Assembly: GCA_963921825.1 (NCBI GenBank)
Contig: OY997588.1
Location: 10,926,001-10,990,000 of the forward strand
DNA length: 64,000 bases
Direction: 5' to 3'
Origin: Erodium maritimum
Taxonomy: Eukaryota > Streptophyta > Magnoliopsida > Geraniales > Geraniaceae
Shown piece by piece: positions 24,501 through 37,250 of this stretch. The translations under genes and the position numbers were made by a program. Positions within the stretch are counted from its first letter, which is position 1; every line of letters begins with the position of its first letter. Under the pieces are notes generated by a model, which saw only the letters and a list, made by a program, of their open reading frames with translations, made no database searches and had not been told where the DNA came from.

Positions 24501-27500
24501 GAGAATGGTTATATGGAATGACTGCAGAAGAGTTTCAAATACCTTCCATGGCAGAAAATAAAACAAAACATCAAATATTGCTTAGATGACAGCATGAGCA
24601 TGATGGAGAAATTTAAGTTGAAAAAGTACCACACTCAGACGACCACTGGATGCACAGGATTCGAGATGTGCAAATGTTTGAACCATCAAACCATCTAACT
24701 TTTTAGCAACCGCGTTTCCACTCAGGCTCTTCCAACTCAAAGATTCTCCTGAAAACTGTATATCAACCTTATATAAGCTTAAACAGTAAAGGGATATGAA
24801 GTCAGTAGGATCTGAACCATATTAGGTGAGTTACAAGTATTATTTATATCTTTTTCCAGACAAGACACCCGAGTTTTATCTTCACTCCTATAACCATCTG
24901 AAGCTATCAACCAACAACACAATGTGTTTACAAAATAACCCTCCCAGACTAAACAATAGTTGAGCCTCATGCACTGAGCTGCCACTTTTTTGAACCGTAA
25001 AGCTAAAAAGTTCAGAATGGAATAAGGTCAATTATTCAACATAAAAAACAGAGGAAAACGCAGATGCATACTAGTTCATACCTGATCATCACCTTCTATG
25101 TCATCCATATCTTCTAGCTCCATCTCGAACATACCTTTACCAGTGTCATCTTGTAAAATGTCATCCCATCCTATTTCAACCTACAAACTCCGATACATAA
25201 ATATTAATTAATATGACCATTTTCAGACCCTGATTTACAAGGAACAATGGTACCACTTACATCCAACTCTATCAACATGTCTACTACTGCCATGAGTATT
25301 GTGCTCCCAACAAGTTCTCCCATAGTGCCGCTCTCCAACTTGAGCATGTTCTCCAAGTATATCATGGCTTCCTACAATAAGAAGTAAGATTGTATGCTCT
25401 ATAGTTTGCATTTGTAAATGATATTCCTTGTTTGCAACCAAGGGTCAGCAAGTAAAAACATGAAATTGGCAATGCAGACGAATAAAAGGAACACTGAGCA
25501 ACAACAAAGAAAAGACACGAAAAATGCAACTGGAGACACTCGTGCAATATATTATTCACTATACCTTAATGCAGTACCAACAATGAATGACATTTCAAGC
25601 AACAGCAAGTTGGGCGCTTGAATAGAGTTTACGTCTTGGCATACATAATCGTAAGTTCTCTGTAATAGCCGGTACTCCACTTATTGTTTCACGTGAAATT
25701 TAATTATACAACACATCGAAACTATAATTGCATATATTTGATTAAATATATAGCATGTATTATCAACAAAAAGTTGTGTCTTTTGTCTTTTTAATGGTGA
25801 ATCACACGCTATAGTAAATATTTGGCAACACTCAAATGGTGATGCCTTTAGCAAATAAAAGAGCCACAAATACCAGTAAATATTAAAGAAATACTACTTA
25901 TATACATCTCAAAATATAAAATGAGCATGATTATATACATCTTAAACGACGAGCCTCTACAACTTATATACTACTTAAAGTATATATTAAAGAAATTGAA
26001 CACATCTTAAGAAGTGTTGTTAGTAGGCTATGAAATGTTTATCTTGACAGGTTGAAGTTAAATGCATAGGAATATCAAAAAGTGCCACTTCAACTGCCAT
26101 GATTATTGTGTCCACATTACTACCTCCAAGACAAACTCACACATGCAGTACGTTGTCTATCGTAAGAGAAGTACATCACACCCATTTTAAACAGTATCTC
26201 ACTTGGTAAACTTACAAATTCATGTGAATATTTATCTAGACATGTTCATTTAACACTGACATGAATCATCTCCTGAAAGTATTGCGTACATAGATTACAA
26301 CAAAAGTGTGGATTTAATGGAACCACCATTTCATGTTTAAGTGATTATAACCATTGAATAGTAACAGCTATCATGAGTTAGTGAATGTTGCAATCAGCAT
26401 GAACAACTTGACCTGGTCAAATATCACTATAACAGTCAACTGAAAATTTGCATTGATGTCAGATTGTCAGCTAAAAAACACAAGTCATGTGTGAGGCAAG
26501 GGATCGTAACATGTTAGTATCTACATTAAAAATGTTACGTATCACAAAATCATTGCACTGATGTTGAATTATGTTAATGTATGAATACTAGGAAATTAGG
26601 AAGTTCCTGTTGAACTCACCTGTTCCTTCGAAAAAATGTTTGGCTTGTTCCAGATAACAATTTCCAATAGTCTCAGCGGGGATAGAGGAACCAAATCTGC
26701 AATAGCTTTCAAAGCTAAATGCACCCTAGAAAGAACTTGATCCTTCCTTGCAAGAACATGTGGCCCCACCGTTAACTCTGAATTTGAGAGGGGGGGCTTG
26801 AAGTTGTTTACAAGCATTCCCAAGCATGAATCGAGATATGTTCCATTTGTAGCAGCCTGCAATATCATTAAATAAATAAATATAGCAAGGGATACACCAA
26901 ACTGTGTTTCAAATATTTGAAGTGAGCAGGTTGATGGGCAGAGTAACACACGAACTGACATACCAATGATATAATCACTTCTAGCAATGCGTCCATTATA
27001 TCAGGCTCATAGTTCCACATCTTCATTGCAAAAATCTGATGGAGAAAAAGGTGGGGGTGAAAAAAATTAGTGTTATCTCAATAACATGACCAACAACAAG
27101 GACAAAAATAGTTTTTTTACGTACTGAATCAAGAAGAGACTTATGATAAGTAATGTCTACGCAAGAAACAGCCCCAGAGAGTGCCTTCAAACTTGTCTAT
27201 CAAACATGTATAGAAAAAAAAATTAGTTGAGACATAGACAGAAGTCAATATCTATTGTTCAAATATAAATTTGCATTGAAGAACTTACCACAAGTAGAGC
27301 CACCTCATCAGGGTACAGACGTTGCTTACGGTGAAAAAGGTTTATGAGCTGGTTATATCCCTCACTATCACCCTATGACAAAAGAATATTCCATATCAAA
27401 ACTAATGGACAGTCAAATACTAGAGCATGCTTGGTTGGAAAGAATTGATGTATTAAACTTTGGTTGATAAATAGGGACAAATGAAACAACCCAAAAAAAA

Positions 27501-27637
27501 ATGTGTGCTTCCAGAGTACTTACTGCTGTGACAGCATTAAGGATGCCCCTAACATGATAAACTAACTGTGTATCACTGTAAGTAGCATCCTCCATTTCAT
27601 GAAATCTAGACTTGTCAGTAGCTAATTCCACACCCAT
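21550..27637 (-). CDS. RRN3: RNA polymerase I-specific transcription initiation factor RRN3
   Basis: RRN3/TIF-IA docks RNA polymerase I at rDNA promoters in the nucleolus. I recognise it from its helical-repeat sequence, including LLxVIISL-AATNGTYLDSCLGMLV, FVMFYACALDP, VDWCVEYC and the acidic C-terminus. Coding exons (minus) are 27637-27524, 27372-27289, 27196-27125, 27035-26964, 26856-26620, 25371-25261, 25180-25082, 24755-24630, 24542-24474, 24351-24245, 23425-23342, 23231-23138, 22475-22356, 22202-22018 and 21829-21550. Together they give 617 aa with the frame kept at all 14 junctions. Acidic patches lie in exon 7 (EDMDDIEGDD) and the last exon (EEDDSEGSSDGDVEELDGE). The start is MGVELATDK at 27637. 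An upstream TTTAG at about 27645 suggests a leader intron. The eighth exon has two AG acceptors seven bases apart, and only the upstream one keeps frame. A MITE occupies the intron at 22357-23137 side, and intron 5 is 1.25 kb. Confidence 0.9.
22548..22941. mobile_element. Mutator-type MITE in an RRN3 intron
   Basis: A perfect 9-bp duplication AAATAATAA flanks the element (22539-22547 and 22942-22950). Ends are GGGTTTATTGTCAAAAAATG and the near-complement of GGGTTAATTGTCGAAAAGTG. The inverted arms extend over 130 bp and share GTCCAC and TGCACT phrases. The centre repeats GTGTGGGCAAT three times. It is non-coding and lies between RRN3 exons ending at 23138 and starting at 22475. Confidence 0.92.
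25372..26619 (-). other. Large RRN3 intron
   Basis: The longest intron of the gene, 1.25 kb, AT-rich. I saw no element ends, RNA gene or coding frame of note in it. Confidence 0.6.
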
Positions 27638-28552
27638 TTTGCCTAAACCAAACCCTACTGATTCTCTTATTCAAACGAGGCCGAGGCTGGGGTGTGGTGT
27701 AGAAAAGTTAACTCAACCTGAGAATCATAGGATAACAGTAATTAGAATAATCATAACAAGGGCATAGCAGCGTAGTCATACTATCAAGGAAACATGTGAT
27801 GTTTGTACTATAGAGGATGCACAACATCACCACTACATGTTGTGTAGGAATACAGATGTTTCTTTGCTGTCAACGTAATCAAATCATTAAGGAATGTGAA
27901 GGATTAATTTCATTCTAAATGCATTACTATTGACAATGAGAGGTATCCCTACTAACAAGATCGGTAACTTTTTTTCTTATGAAAGAATATAATAGGATAA
28001 TAAGTAAATTTTCTCATATAAAAAGATTATACTAGATGATATTGAGCAAATGAGCTTCAACATTTATTTATAACACTAAAAAATATAAAATGGATGATGA
28101 ATATTAGTTTCTAACAAGATACCATCGATGGATAAGATTTACTGTCCAGAATTCAATACAAATATCAAAATATTTAAGGATTCACATTTATCCCTAAATA
28201 AGATATACTCATGTCATGTTTGGATGTGATAGGTTCAAGATAATTCTAGAAAATTGCACTAAATTATCTAAAATATATGTGACGTTGTGTATCTCTAGCT
28301 ATTATCATTATCTTCTAGAAATTTTCACACTTAAAATAATTTTTAAATACTAAATATGGGTATTAACTATGATCAATCAAATATGACCAAAAATAAGAAA
28401 CCCGTCAGAACTAGGGATGGCAAATGGATGGGTATGAGCGGGTATGGATATTGATCATGACCTCCATTCCCATCCATTTGTTATTTTTTCATCCTCCATA
28501 CCCATCCAATATCCATTTTGATCCATTTCTGTCTTTGTCCATTTTTGTCTTC

Positions 28553-28890
28553 TATTAATAGTTGCAAAAACATACCCTAAACTTTTTTTTAGTCCCCTTC
28601 TTTTAATAGTTGCAAAAACATACCCTAAACTTTTCTTTTAGTCCCCTTGTTTTAATAGTTGCAAAAACGTACCCTAAACTTTTCTTTTAGTCATCTTCTA
28701 TTAATAGTTGCAAAAACATACCCTAAACTTTTTTTTTAGTCCCCTTGTTTTAATAGTCGCAAAAACATACCCTAAACTTTTCTTTTAGTTCCCTTGTTTT
28801 AATAGTTGCAAAAACATACCATAAACTTTTCTTTTAGTCCCTTTCTATTAATAGTTGCAAAAACATACCCTAAACACACCCTAAACTTTT
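28553..28890. repeat. Minisatellite, seven units of about 49 bp
   Basis: The phrase AATAGTTGCAAAAACATACC followed by CTAAACTTTT and a T-rich spacer AGTCCCCTTGTTTT recurs about every 49 bp, seven times, with small substitutions. It lies inside the hAT element near its left end. Confidence 0.9.
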
Positions 28891-29834
28891 CTTTTAGTTC
28901 CTCATCCATATTCATTAATTTGAAATTGCTTCACATGAAAGAGAAACACAAGAGAAACACAAGATGTATGAGTACACCAACAAGCTACAATCTGACAGAT
29001 GTTCAAAACACAAATTGATCACATGTAGAGTGGCATTATATGCATTTTTAAACCAGTAAAATCTTATTAGAGTTGAAATTTGAAAACAAAAGACATTAAC
29101 AAATGTGCACTTATCTTATCAACAGTCCATGCCATATTATCATTTATGGTGCACAAAGTTCCATTTATAATTTCTTGGTGCAAGTGTGTCTACAATATTG
29201 CATGTCTATGCATCAAATAAGAGAATTTGGAATATGAAACCAGTAGGCAATACTTGTCTTTAGAAGATTCAACAACTATTGTTAATGTGATGTCATAATT
29301 TCAAATTAGAAGACAACCTACAATTTCATCAATTCTATTCTCATAGAAGCAGAATTACAGTAGCTTAACTAAACATGTCATGTAAATGGATCGTGCTCTT
29401 CTCAACTACAAGCCAGGCCATTCAACTCTTCAGCCACAAAATGACAACACGCAATTTCTAATACTCTTATGTTATAATAAAACCAAATATGACAGAGATT
29501 AGTGTTCTTAACTAAGTTCAATTATCAAAGCTTAGCTTTACCATAACAAGTTTCCCATGATTTTCTATCATTGACAGGCACATGTCTGCACTAAAAGATC
29601 ACAACTTCTATGACTTTTCACAGGACACAAGAAACTAAAGTATAATGATTACCATATGTGCATTTTTCAAATCAAACAAACCCATATAAAAATTGGACCC
29701 ATCTTGATTTGATGTTTCAAGTTAAAAATTACAGCAAAGCATCAATCTAGTTGGTACACGAGTGTGACCCAGATGAAGAATCTAATAAATTCGACTAGGA
29801 GACATGAATTGCAGATTTCAAACAAGTACCTCTT

Positions 29835-30150
29835 AAAGGTATGAACAAGTGACTCTGGTTCTGTTCCTAGGGATGACGGAGAAGGGCCGAGATTTACAAG
29901 CTCACTGAGCCTGTATGCCGCCGAAAGTAGTGACGCATAGATGCTTCAAGCAGTCTGAATGAACCCAGGAACACACGAGCAAAACCAACGATTTGTTGAC
30001 GAAGATGATGACTAATGATGAGTGGGTATGAATAAAGACCCAATTTTTAGAGACCCAAAACAGCAAAGAATCAATCAAATAGAACAGTGATTTACCTGAG
30101 AAGCTCGGTGAGAGAAGACGCGAGAGAAGCTCGGTGGACTATGGAGGCTA
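29835..30150 (-). other. Possible 5' leader exon of RRN3
   Basis: On the minus strand, GC-richer sequence ends at a good donor (TTTAAGAG|GTACTT, near 29829). The first coding exon has an acceptor-like TTTAG about 7 bp before its ATG. This would make a leader intron of about 2.2 kb. It is inference only, because no coding content tests it. The region lies inside the hAT element. Confidence 0.3.
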
Positions 30151-30434
30151 ACTGGCAGAGAAGGAGAAGCTCGGTGGATTATGGAGGCTAACGGGCAGAA
30201 ACGCTGTCAAAGACGCGAACTCAGGTTTGGCAATTGGCATTTAGGTTTCGGAGGATTATGGGCCTCCAAATCCAACCCGAACCCAATCCGAATCCAAACC
30301 AAATATTGTCCAAACCCGAAAACCAACCCGAATCTAACCCAAACCCGATATTGCTCCGACCCGAACCTGACCCAAATAAGTGAAAAATTGGATATCCATT
30401 GGATATGGATTTTTTTGTCATTCCTAGTCAGAAC

Positions 30435-32200
30435 TTAGTATAACCGTGCAAGGTAGTAAGTAAGTAAGAATTTTTAAGAACTAAGGGTATTTGGTATTGA
30501 AATCCACCGTTTAACCGACAAAAACAAAATAGGACAAGCCCAAAACATTCTTCTGGTTACCTCAGGATATATGTCCAACTTCATGTAATTGTTGTTACTC
30601 TCTAAATATCAAAGACGCTTATAAACAAACGCATATTTATTGATCATTTTGATTTTGGACTCAAGAACCAGAAATAAATCATCATTCATGTTTATGGCCT
30701 TTGGTCTTTGTGCTTTGTTGAGTGACTGGGAAACATCTCCATTCGCTAATAAGTGAATCATTTTCCTAGAGTCTGAACAATAAAACTTCATGTGATAGGT
30801 ATATAAAGCCAACTCTACTTATTATCTAGATTAATTTGATTAATCATGAAATGAAACTTTCATAATACATATTTTATTGCAGTAAATTTGGAAGGATTTC
30901 TCTTTCTCTTGACAACTTACTTTCTCATGTTATTTTGGTTTAAGCATTTCTATAGTGAAGCTTATAAATTGTTTCTCATTCCTCAAACAAATATTATATT
31001 GTGGTATATAGATATTCACGCTTTTTTCTTTGGTTTTGTTCCATTCTTTTGTTTGATCCCTATTTAGTTCACTAGTCACTGGTAAATTGAACTTGCATGT
31101 TTTGTTTCGTTAACGATAGTTTTCACTGCTAAATAAAGACCCATAGAGCTGTTAGAACGTTCAACAATCAAGAAAAATTGTCTTTCTTTTGAGAATTGTT
31201 TTTTTTCTAAAGAACAAATTTGAATCTAGATCAAAATTGACACAATTACTAATAAAATTTAATTTTAAAATTAGAAATCTAACATTTCGTTTGATTAGAT
31301 TTGATCAAATAATAACAATTCCTTAATTTTATGGAGCCTTTTTTGATCCAAGGTCATAAACGGTTTATTATTTAATTTTATGAGGCTTTTTCGATATGAG
31401 GCCTTAAGCGGTTGCTTAACTCGCTTAAAGCTTGAGACAGCCCTGCCTGTCACAGATAGTGCATGCTAACCCATCTCACTACCTTTATCTCTTCCGATCA
31501 AGCAATTGAAAATAGGAAAATCTACATACTTCTACCATTTTCTTTCTTTGAAGGAGGTACCAATTCAATCTCCATTTCCATTTATTTATTTATTTATTTA
31601 TTATGTACATCATTTAAAGTTTGTCTTCATTAATTACTTATTCATTACAAACAATAATTTTTCTTGTCAAAGTAAAAATTGTTAAGGAAATAGTTCGTCC
31701 CCTTAAGGTTGCACACAAAAAAGGACGGCGAGGACGCTACAAGTTTGGGGTTCGGATTATTCAAAACTCCTCTCAGATTGTGATGGCTCCTTACGAGTCC
31801 TTCTGGACTGTGCGCCCTTAGAGATGTGGACAAAGGCTTGTAGTTGAGTTGGGCAAAGAACTAACGATGGCTGATGAGAAACGATGGTTTGGAACACGAT
31901 GACGTGGCCCTCCGCCTTGCACCGCGAGGGTCGACTATCAGGACCCCAAATCCGTAACAGTGGTGGTCAAGAATGTGTGGCCTCTAGTGTCATAGGTGAT
32001 GAGGTATCGTTTGTAAGTGCTATTAGATGCCTCTTTTGCATTTTTTATTTGTTTTTATCCTTGTATGGTATAAATTATTGGTGGCGCCAACAGTGTTTCG
32101 GATTGTCCATCAATACCGGAATTCATGTCTTTTGATGGTAGCAATAATAGTATTTTGGATCGGTCAACGTCACCCGCCATGATTTATTGTGTTGGTATGT
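30435..32200. other. Intergenic, nothing recognised
   Basis: AT-rich flank. A GC-richer block at 31690-32000 probably belongs to the LTR-element leader that follows on the minus strand. No host gene is supported. Confidence 0.4.
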
Positions 32201-32202
32201 TA

Positions 32203-32473
32203 GGCTCTGATACCATGTAAAAATAACAACGGGAACAAACAGATTACATGCCACAAAACTTGTTGTGAGTCACTGATATTCATCTCCTTATATAGTACAC
32301 AAACATAAGGCAATCTAATGATGTCGGGATTAAAATCAAATCTCATAATATCACTTACTTGGATAACAATACAAGAACCTCCATATATTGATTACTTTCT
32401 AATCAAGTCAATATCCTCCCTATATTGATTACTTGCTAATAAAGTCACTGTTTAGTTCCAAAATATCTCATCA
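32203..32473 (-). mobile_element. LTR-element fossil: one LTR with primer-binding site
   Basis: On the minus strand a 258-bp stretch begins TGATGAGATATTTTGG (32473) and ends TTTTTACA (32216). It is followed at once by TGGTATCAGAGCC, the initiator-methionine tRNA primer site used by many Ty1/copia elements. The body is not recognisable. It is a broken, old remnant. Confidence 0.6.
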
Positions 32474-32707
32474 CCTTCAAAGGTTGAGGCTTGTCCTAAA
32501 AGCCCGAAATAATAAGGTGTGGAATTTGGTATCCCAATTAACAAGGCTACAGCGACAAACATTAGTTGTCAAAAGGCATGTATGAGACGTAAGTGAAAAC
32601 AAACGCACCCCCAAAAAGGTAGGACTATCATCGATGGTTTGCCGATTGTGGCTTTATTTGCATATAAGGAGCAAGTGGATACCGGTTTCAGATGTGGGGA
32701 TGTGCTC

Positions 32708-33374
32708 GCAAAGGTGGATTTAGGGAGGTTTGGGGTATGCCACGGTATACCCTGCCCCGAGAAAATTATATATAATTATAGAGCTTTCAGATATCTTCGA
32801 TTTGATATTTTACGGGCCTAAATCGGAGTTCGTATGAAAAAGTTATTGTCACTTGAAGATCTATTGCGTGCATAACCTCATTTTTTTTAATGTTCTTCTC
32901 TTTACACTCCAATTGTCTATTACACTTTCCAACATCCTTATTCACAGTTTTTTTATACGTTGTATTAGAAAAAATTAAATACAAGACATAACGGTTTAGT
33001 AGTATGGATTTATAAGTATTTATAGTTATTGGCAATGAAGTAGTTTTGACTCATTTTTTTAAACAAATCATGTCACATATATGTTGTATGACTGATTATA
33101 TGTTTTTCTCAGAACGTTTTGTCCATGGAGGACCAAACAACATATGGTTGACCGTTCAACTTGTACGATGTGTATATTTTCTACATGAAATTCTTTCATG
33201 AAAGTTGTAGATATCTGAATTTCAGTTGATTTGATATCTTACGGACCCAAATCAGGGCTCATTTGAAAAATCAATCAAACTCTAACGCTTCTTAAACCGA
33301 CTTTGATTTTTTTTTTTACATTTAATCGTTATCGATGATATACCCTAAAATAAATATTTGGATCCGCCTCTATA
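32708..33374. mobile_element. Dispersed repeat with short terminal inverted repeats (copy 2)
   Basis: The second copy of the element at 11179-12020, same orientation, somewhat shorter. It starts GCAAAGGTGGATTTAG and ends TTTGGATCCGCCTCTATA. Shared blocks include GGTATACCCTGCCCCGAGAA, AGCTTTCAGATATCTTCGAT and TACCCTAAAATAAA. It is non-coding. Confidence 0.6.
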
Positions 33375-34690
33375 TACTCGGAAGGTTGATGGGAACGATG
33401 CCTACCTCAACCCTATGATCCCAACGACCATCTTTGATAAAGACATGTGTTATACAAAACGTATTTGAATAGCTCGAAAGTAACACATGACCACAAGATC
33501 AAGTTCCGAACGATTGGCAAGTAGTAGCCGGTTTGATTTGCAGAAAGGTGCACCTATCTTCCCCGTTAAATCTAGTGGTAAGGGACCGTTAACACAACAA
33601 TTCAGGGCTAATTCATTTTCAGTTAGAAAGTGACAAGAAACTAGAACTCTGGATCCATTGAAGTGTGTCTTTAGTTTCAATGATAAAGTTTAATGTTAAA
33701 AGAAAAAAAGGTACGAGAGTGGAATGTAGTAAATCATTTTTGTTAGTATTTTACACGGTAATTACTAATTAGTGACTGACTGATCACGGGTATGAGGCGA
33801 GGGACAGTGACAGCTGTGAAACAGTTGGGGAACACATAGGCATCACGTGTTCCCCATCCTTGCGTATACACGTGGAGACATTTACTCCATCCTCGTTCCG
33901 TTGTCAGCTCAGCTGGGAACCCGGTGGGTCAGATTATCACAACCCAGAAAATGACGACCTTGTTCTTGGACTTGGAGTCTCCAGCTCAGTTCCCACTGTC
34001 AATGACCTGTATGCCCCTCGTGTATCGAACCCTCACTCATCAGCAGCCCATCTCTCATCATCACTCTCATCATGTAACCATGATTGGTACCGTCTCCTAA
34101 CATAACTCCACGTCTTATTGTGTTCCATTTATTTCTGCATTAATTATCCCTATCAAACTAATAAACATCATTTCCACACATTGATTAGCGTGAAGTGGTT
34201 ACAAATTACGCAATATAAATCCCATATTCTCATGTATAATGTACTACTCGTGCGGAGTTTTTGTTTGAGATGTGGTCATACAAATTTTATTAATCATGAC
34301 AAAAATCATAAATATAATTTGAGTTTCTAACCTTGAGTACAGTATATATCCGGAAAACTTCGCATAAATTATGGCAAATATAAACCCGTATTGGAAATCG
34401 ATTTAGTATAGTTGACTTTAAAGACTACAATAAAATAATAAAACGAATATAATAACCTTAAAGAGTTTGTGATGCCTGTTCTTCTGAACCTCTGTATCTG
34501 TAGTAGTGGGGCAATCTGGTATTGCAAACTCATCGTCTTGAGTCGTTGGACTGTGTAATTGTGGGGCGGAGGATGGAGCATGCGCCCGGTGCTCCGGATG
34601 TGACTTCACCGATACTTCACGCAGAAGCAAATTGATCATCATCAAGTCGACCCAAAATGGGTCGTCCAGTCTCAAGTTGACCGGCATAGG
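33375..34690. other. Intergenic, nothing recognised
   Basis: Mixed composition. CACGTG-core motifs occur near 33845 and 33870, but no gene model starts downstream of them. The short frames lack recognisable domains. Confidence 0.4.
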
Positions 34691-37250
34691 GTGTCGTGGA
34701 TAGAGATCCTGGCCTAAAGTCCCTCCTCTTTGATCCCAAATCCAGCGACCGTCCCGAAACGATCCTGTCGCGACAACGTGGTTGATCGGCTTTTGTTGAG
34801 CATGGCCGAGATCTGGTTGGAACTAGTGCACAGTCGGGCAGATCGGTGCTTGCACACCGTTGACGATGGCGGCGGTGTGGGGAGAGCGGGGGCGTGAGGA
34901 GATTGACGTCGTGGGGAGAGCGGTGGCATGGGGAGAGCGGTGGCGGGGTAGAGCAACGGCGAGGAGAGCTCGGGGGCGTGCGGAGAGCGGCGGTGTTGTG
35001 GGTTCGAGAACAACCCTAGGGTTTGGGAGAGACACGTACGTCCTTGTAGTATGCATCAAGCTAATACTTGATCAGAGTAGGGTCAGGGAAGCCATGGCTG
35101 CGCCGCCGTGGTTGTAGAGAGCTCGAGAGAGCTTTTTAGGTTTCAGGCATATAAATTATTAGTTGTACCATGCTTTGTTAAGTGCTCGTACGGAATTAAT
35201 GGATCATCGTCATATTAATATAATTAACATTTAGGTTAGGTGTGGAATCATTATTTTAGAACAATCGATAATATTGTTTAAATTATAAAAGAGTTATTTT
35301 AACGGTCAAAGTCTCCAAGAGGCCTTTAACCTAAAAACTCTGAGACAAGAATATCGGTTCTATAATAGGTGACAATGGTGGTAAACAATAGTTAAAAGTA
35401 AAACATAAATTAAAACCAAAGGACTCAAATTGCCAAGAACCGCTCAAAGTAGTGCCTAAACGTTGCTTGATTCATGCTTTCCAAAGACTATTATTGTCGT
35501 GATGTGGGCGACGGAAATTGAACCTAACAGCCTGATCGGGAGGTAAGGCTTGGACTAGGGACCCCCTCCAAAGTAGGCTCCTGAAGCCATGGGTACCTAT
35601 CATCCTTCATGGCGAGGCTTCTTTCCAACCCTCGCCTGATCTTCACGCGGCTCTCGCGCAATGTCTTTCTTATGGCCCGATGGGCTCAATCGCAGTCCAT
35701 GTGGGCATGACAGCTTCACAGATGGGACAGACCCAAGGAGGCCTATCTCTGAAGAGTACCCAGACCCTCGAGGATAAGGCATGCCCCCAATGTGACCCTA
35801 AATCCCGAGATATAGGTTAGATATCGTGTCCGAGGCTACAAGGGGTTCCTTACCCCGCGATGACTTTAAATCCCGAGATTCAGGTTAGGTATCGTGTCCA
35901 AAGCTAGTGGTGCGAACCCCGGTGGTGGTGCTTCCATACCTCAATTCGTGTCGTACGTCTTCTCTATCTTGCTGTACCTAAACTCCAAGATCGAATCATC
36001 GAACTTGGGTGTTCTTGGTACCTCTCAATCATAGTCTTGAACCATATGTACGATTCGATAACAATTGAAGTTGAAGGATGGAAGGCACTCATAGGTTAGG
36101 GAAACCCTTATCGGTTCCGGGAACTCCCTAAACCTCATGATCACGGTACTCCCAAGAGGGCGATGAATGTCCATCCAAAAACGAACTTTCACTATTCTGC
36201 CACAACACAGTCCCCACTAATAACACGGAGCATCCACATACTCCCCCAGCGTAGCCCATATCACTTACCCGGTGGCCTTGGTCTGGACATAAGGTGGATT
36301 CCCCCGATCATGCACCCATGATTAGATGTGGTCTAACCTAAGGAGGTACCGAGCCATCAGGTCCACAATCTCGCCAAACAACAATAGATGACCATGAAAA
36401 CACCACAGTTATTACTGCGAACTCAATTCCTAGCCTCTTGTGACGTGAAATAAAAGGTAAAAGTCTATGGTTCAAGGTCTTTGACCACCAAATCCGAGGT
36501 CGATCGACCTCATGCACACGTAATGATCGTGGCATGGATTCCTTTCGACGCAATTTGGAGGATACCAGGCGCCCCACCATACCAAATTAAAGTACAGCCA
36601 GTACCTAAGGGTTATTCGAAGTATACATAACCACGATATCCATGTCATCTTATTCGGAAAGACATCATGCATAAAAATTGCCTTGGAGATCCCTCATCGG
36701 CGACATTGGGATAGGCGGGGTCGGAACCCTAACCGGACTTTCATCTGTTGGTGCCACTAGGATGGGTGGAGACGGAGCCCTAGTAGTGACCTTAACCCCC
36801 GAAACAGAACCATCAGAGGTTGGAGATGGCGCAATTGATACATGTGACAGAGCCTGGCTGAGAAGATTCAGAGGGCGACCTCGCTCCTTCGTTAGGGCCG
36901 TGTCTGGTGGTGTGGGCCCGGAAGAGAAGACCACCAACGCCGTATCGGTTAGCGGTGGGAGGCGAGGTGAGAGGAACAAGGCTGGTGATGGCGGTGACTT
37001 GGTCGGTGATATAGATGAGGACGCTTTATGGCTGCGTTTCTTCCTAACCCTTATCGTATGTACGAAACCAGAGTGAGGTTTTGATGGCATGATAAGGGGG
37101 TGAGAATTGATTCCCAACTAGCGGTGGAGGGGACACATCGAGAGTCGGTGACGGTGACACGACAGTCAAGAAAGTTGTAGGCGGCGGAGGAGACGGCTTG
37201 ACTGAAAGGTAGGTTTAAACTAAATTGATATCTAGAGAAGAGAAACACAA
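34691..37250. other. Unclassified GC-rich, repeat-like block
   Basis: Two GC-rich patches (34690-35110 and 35480-37250) contain Pro/Ser/Arg-rich frames on both strands, the longest 150 codons on the minus strand ending at 36665. None shows a domain I can name. A phrase AAATCCCGAGAT...AGGTTAG.TATCGTGTCC is duplicated at about 35801 and 35862. It is probably decayed transposon sequence. Host gene capture is possible but unproven. Confidence 0.35.

Larger units (their letters stand above)
28412..30426. mobile_element. hAT-type non-autonomous element upstream of RRN3
   Basis: A perfect 8-bp duplication GTCAGAAC flanks 28412-30426 (28404-28411 and 30427-30434). The ends are TAGGGATGGCAAATGG and the complement of TAGGAATGACAAAAAA, a terminal repeat typical of plant hAT elements. 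There is no transposase. The interior has the 49-bp minisatellite at 28553-28890, a duplicated AAGCTCGGTGGA...GGAGGCTAAC segment at 30110-30200, and Asn/Pro-codon repeats near 30260-30360. The expected leader region of RRN3 (about 29835-30150) falls inside it. Confidence 0.8.

Noticed and set aside
36665-37117. 150-codon minus-strand frame
   Set aside because: Ser/Pro-rich, no domain, and it lies in a repeat-like GC-rich block. It could be a LINE or captured fragment, but I could not support either.
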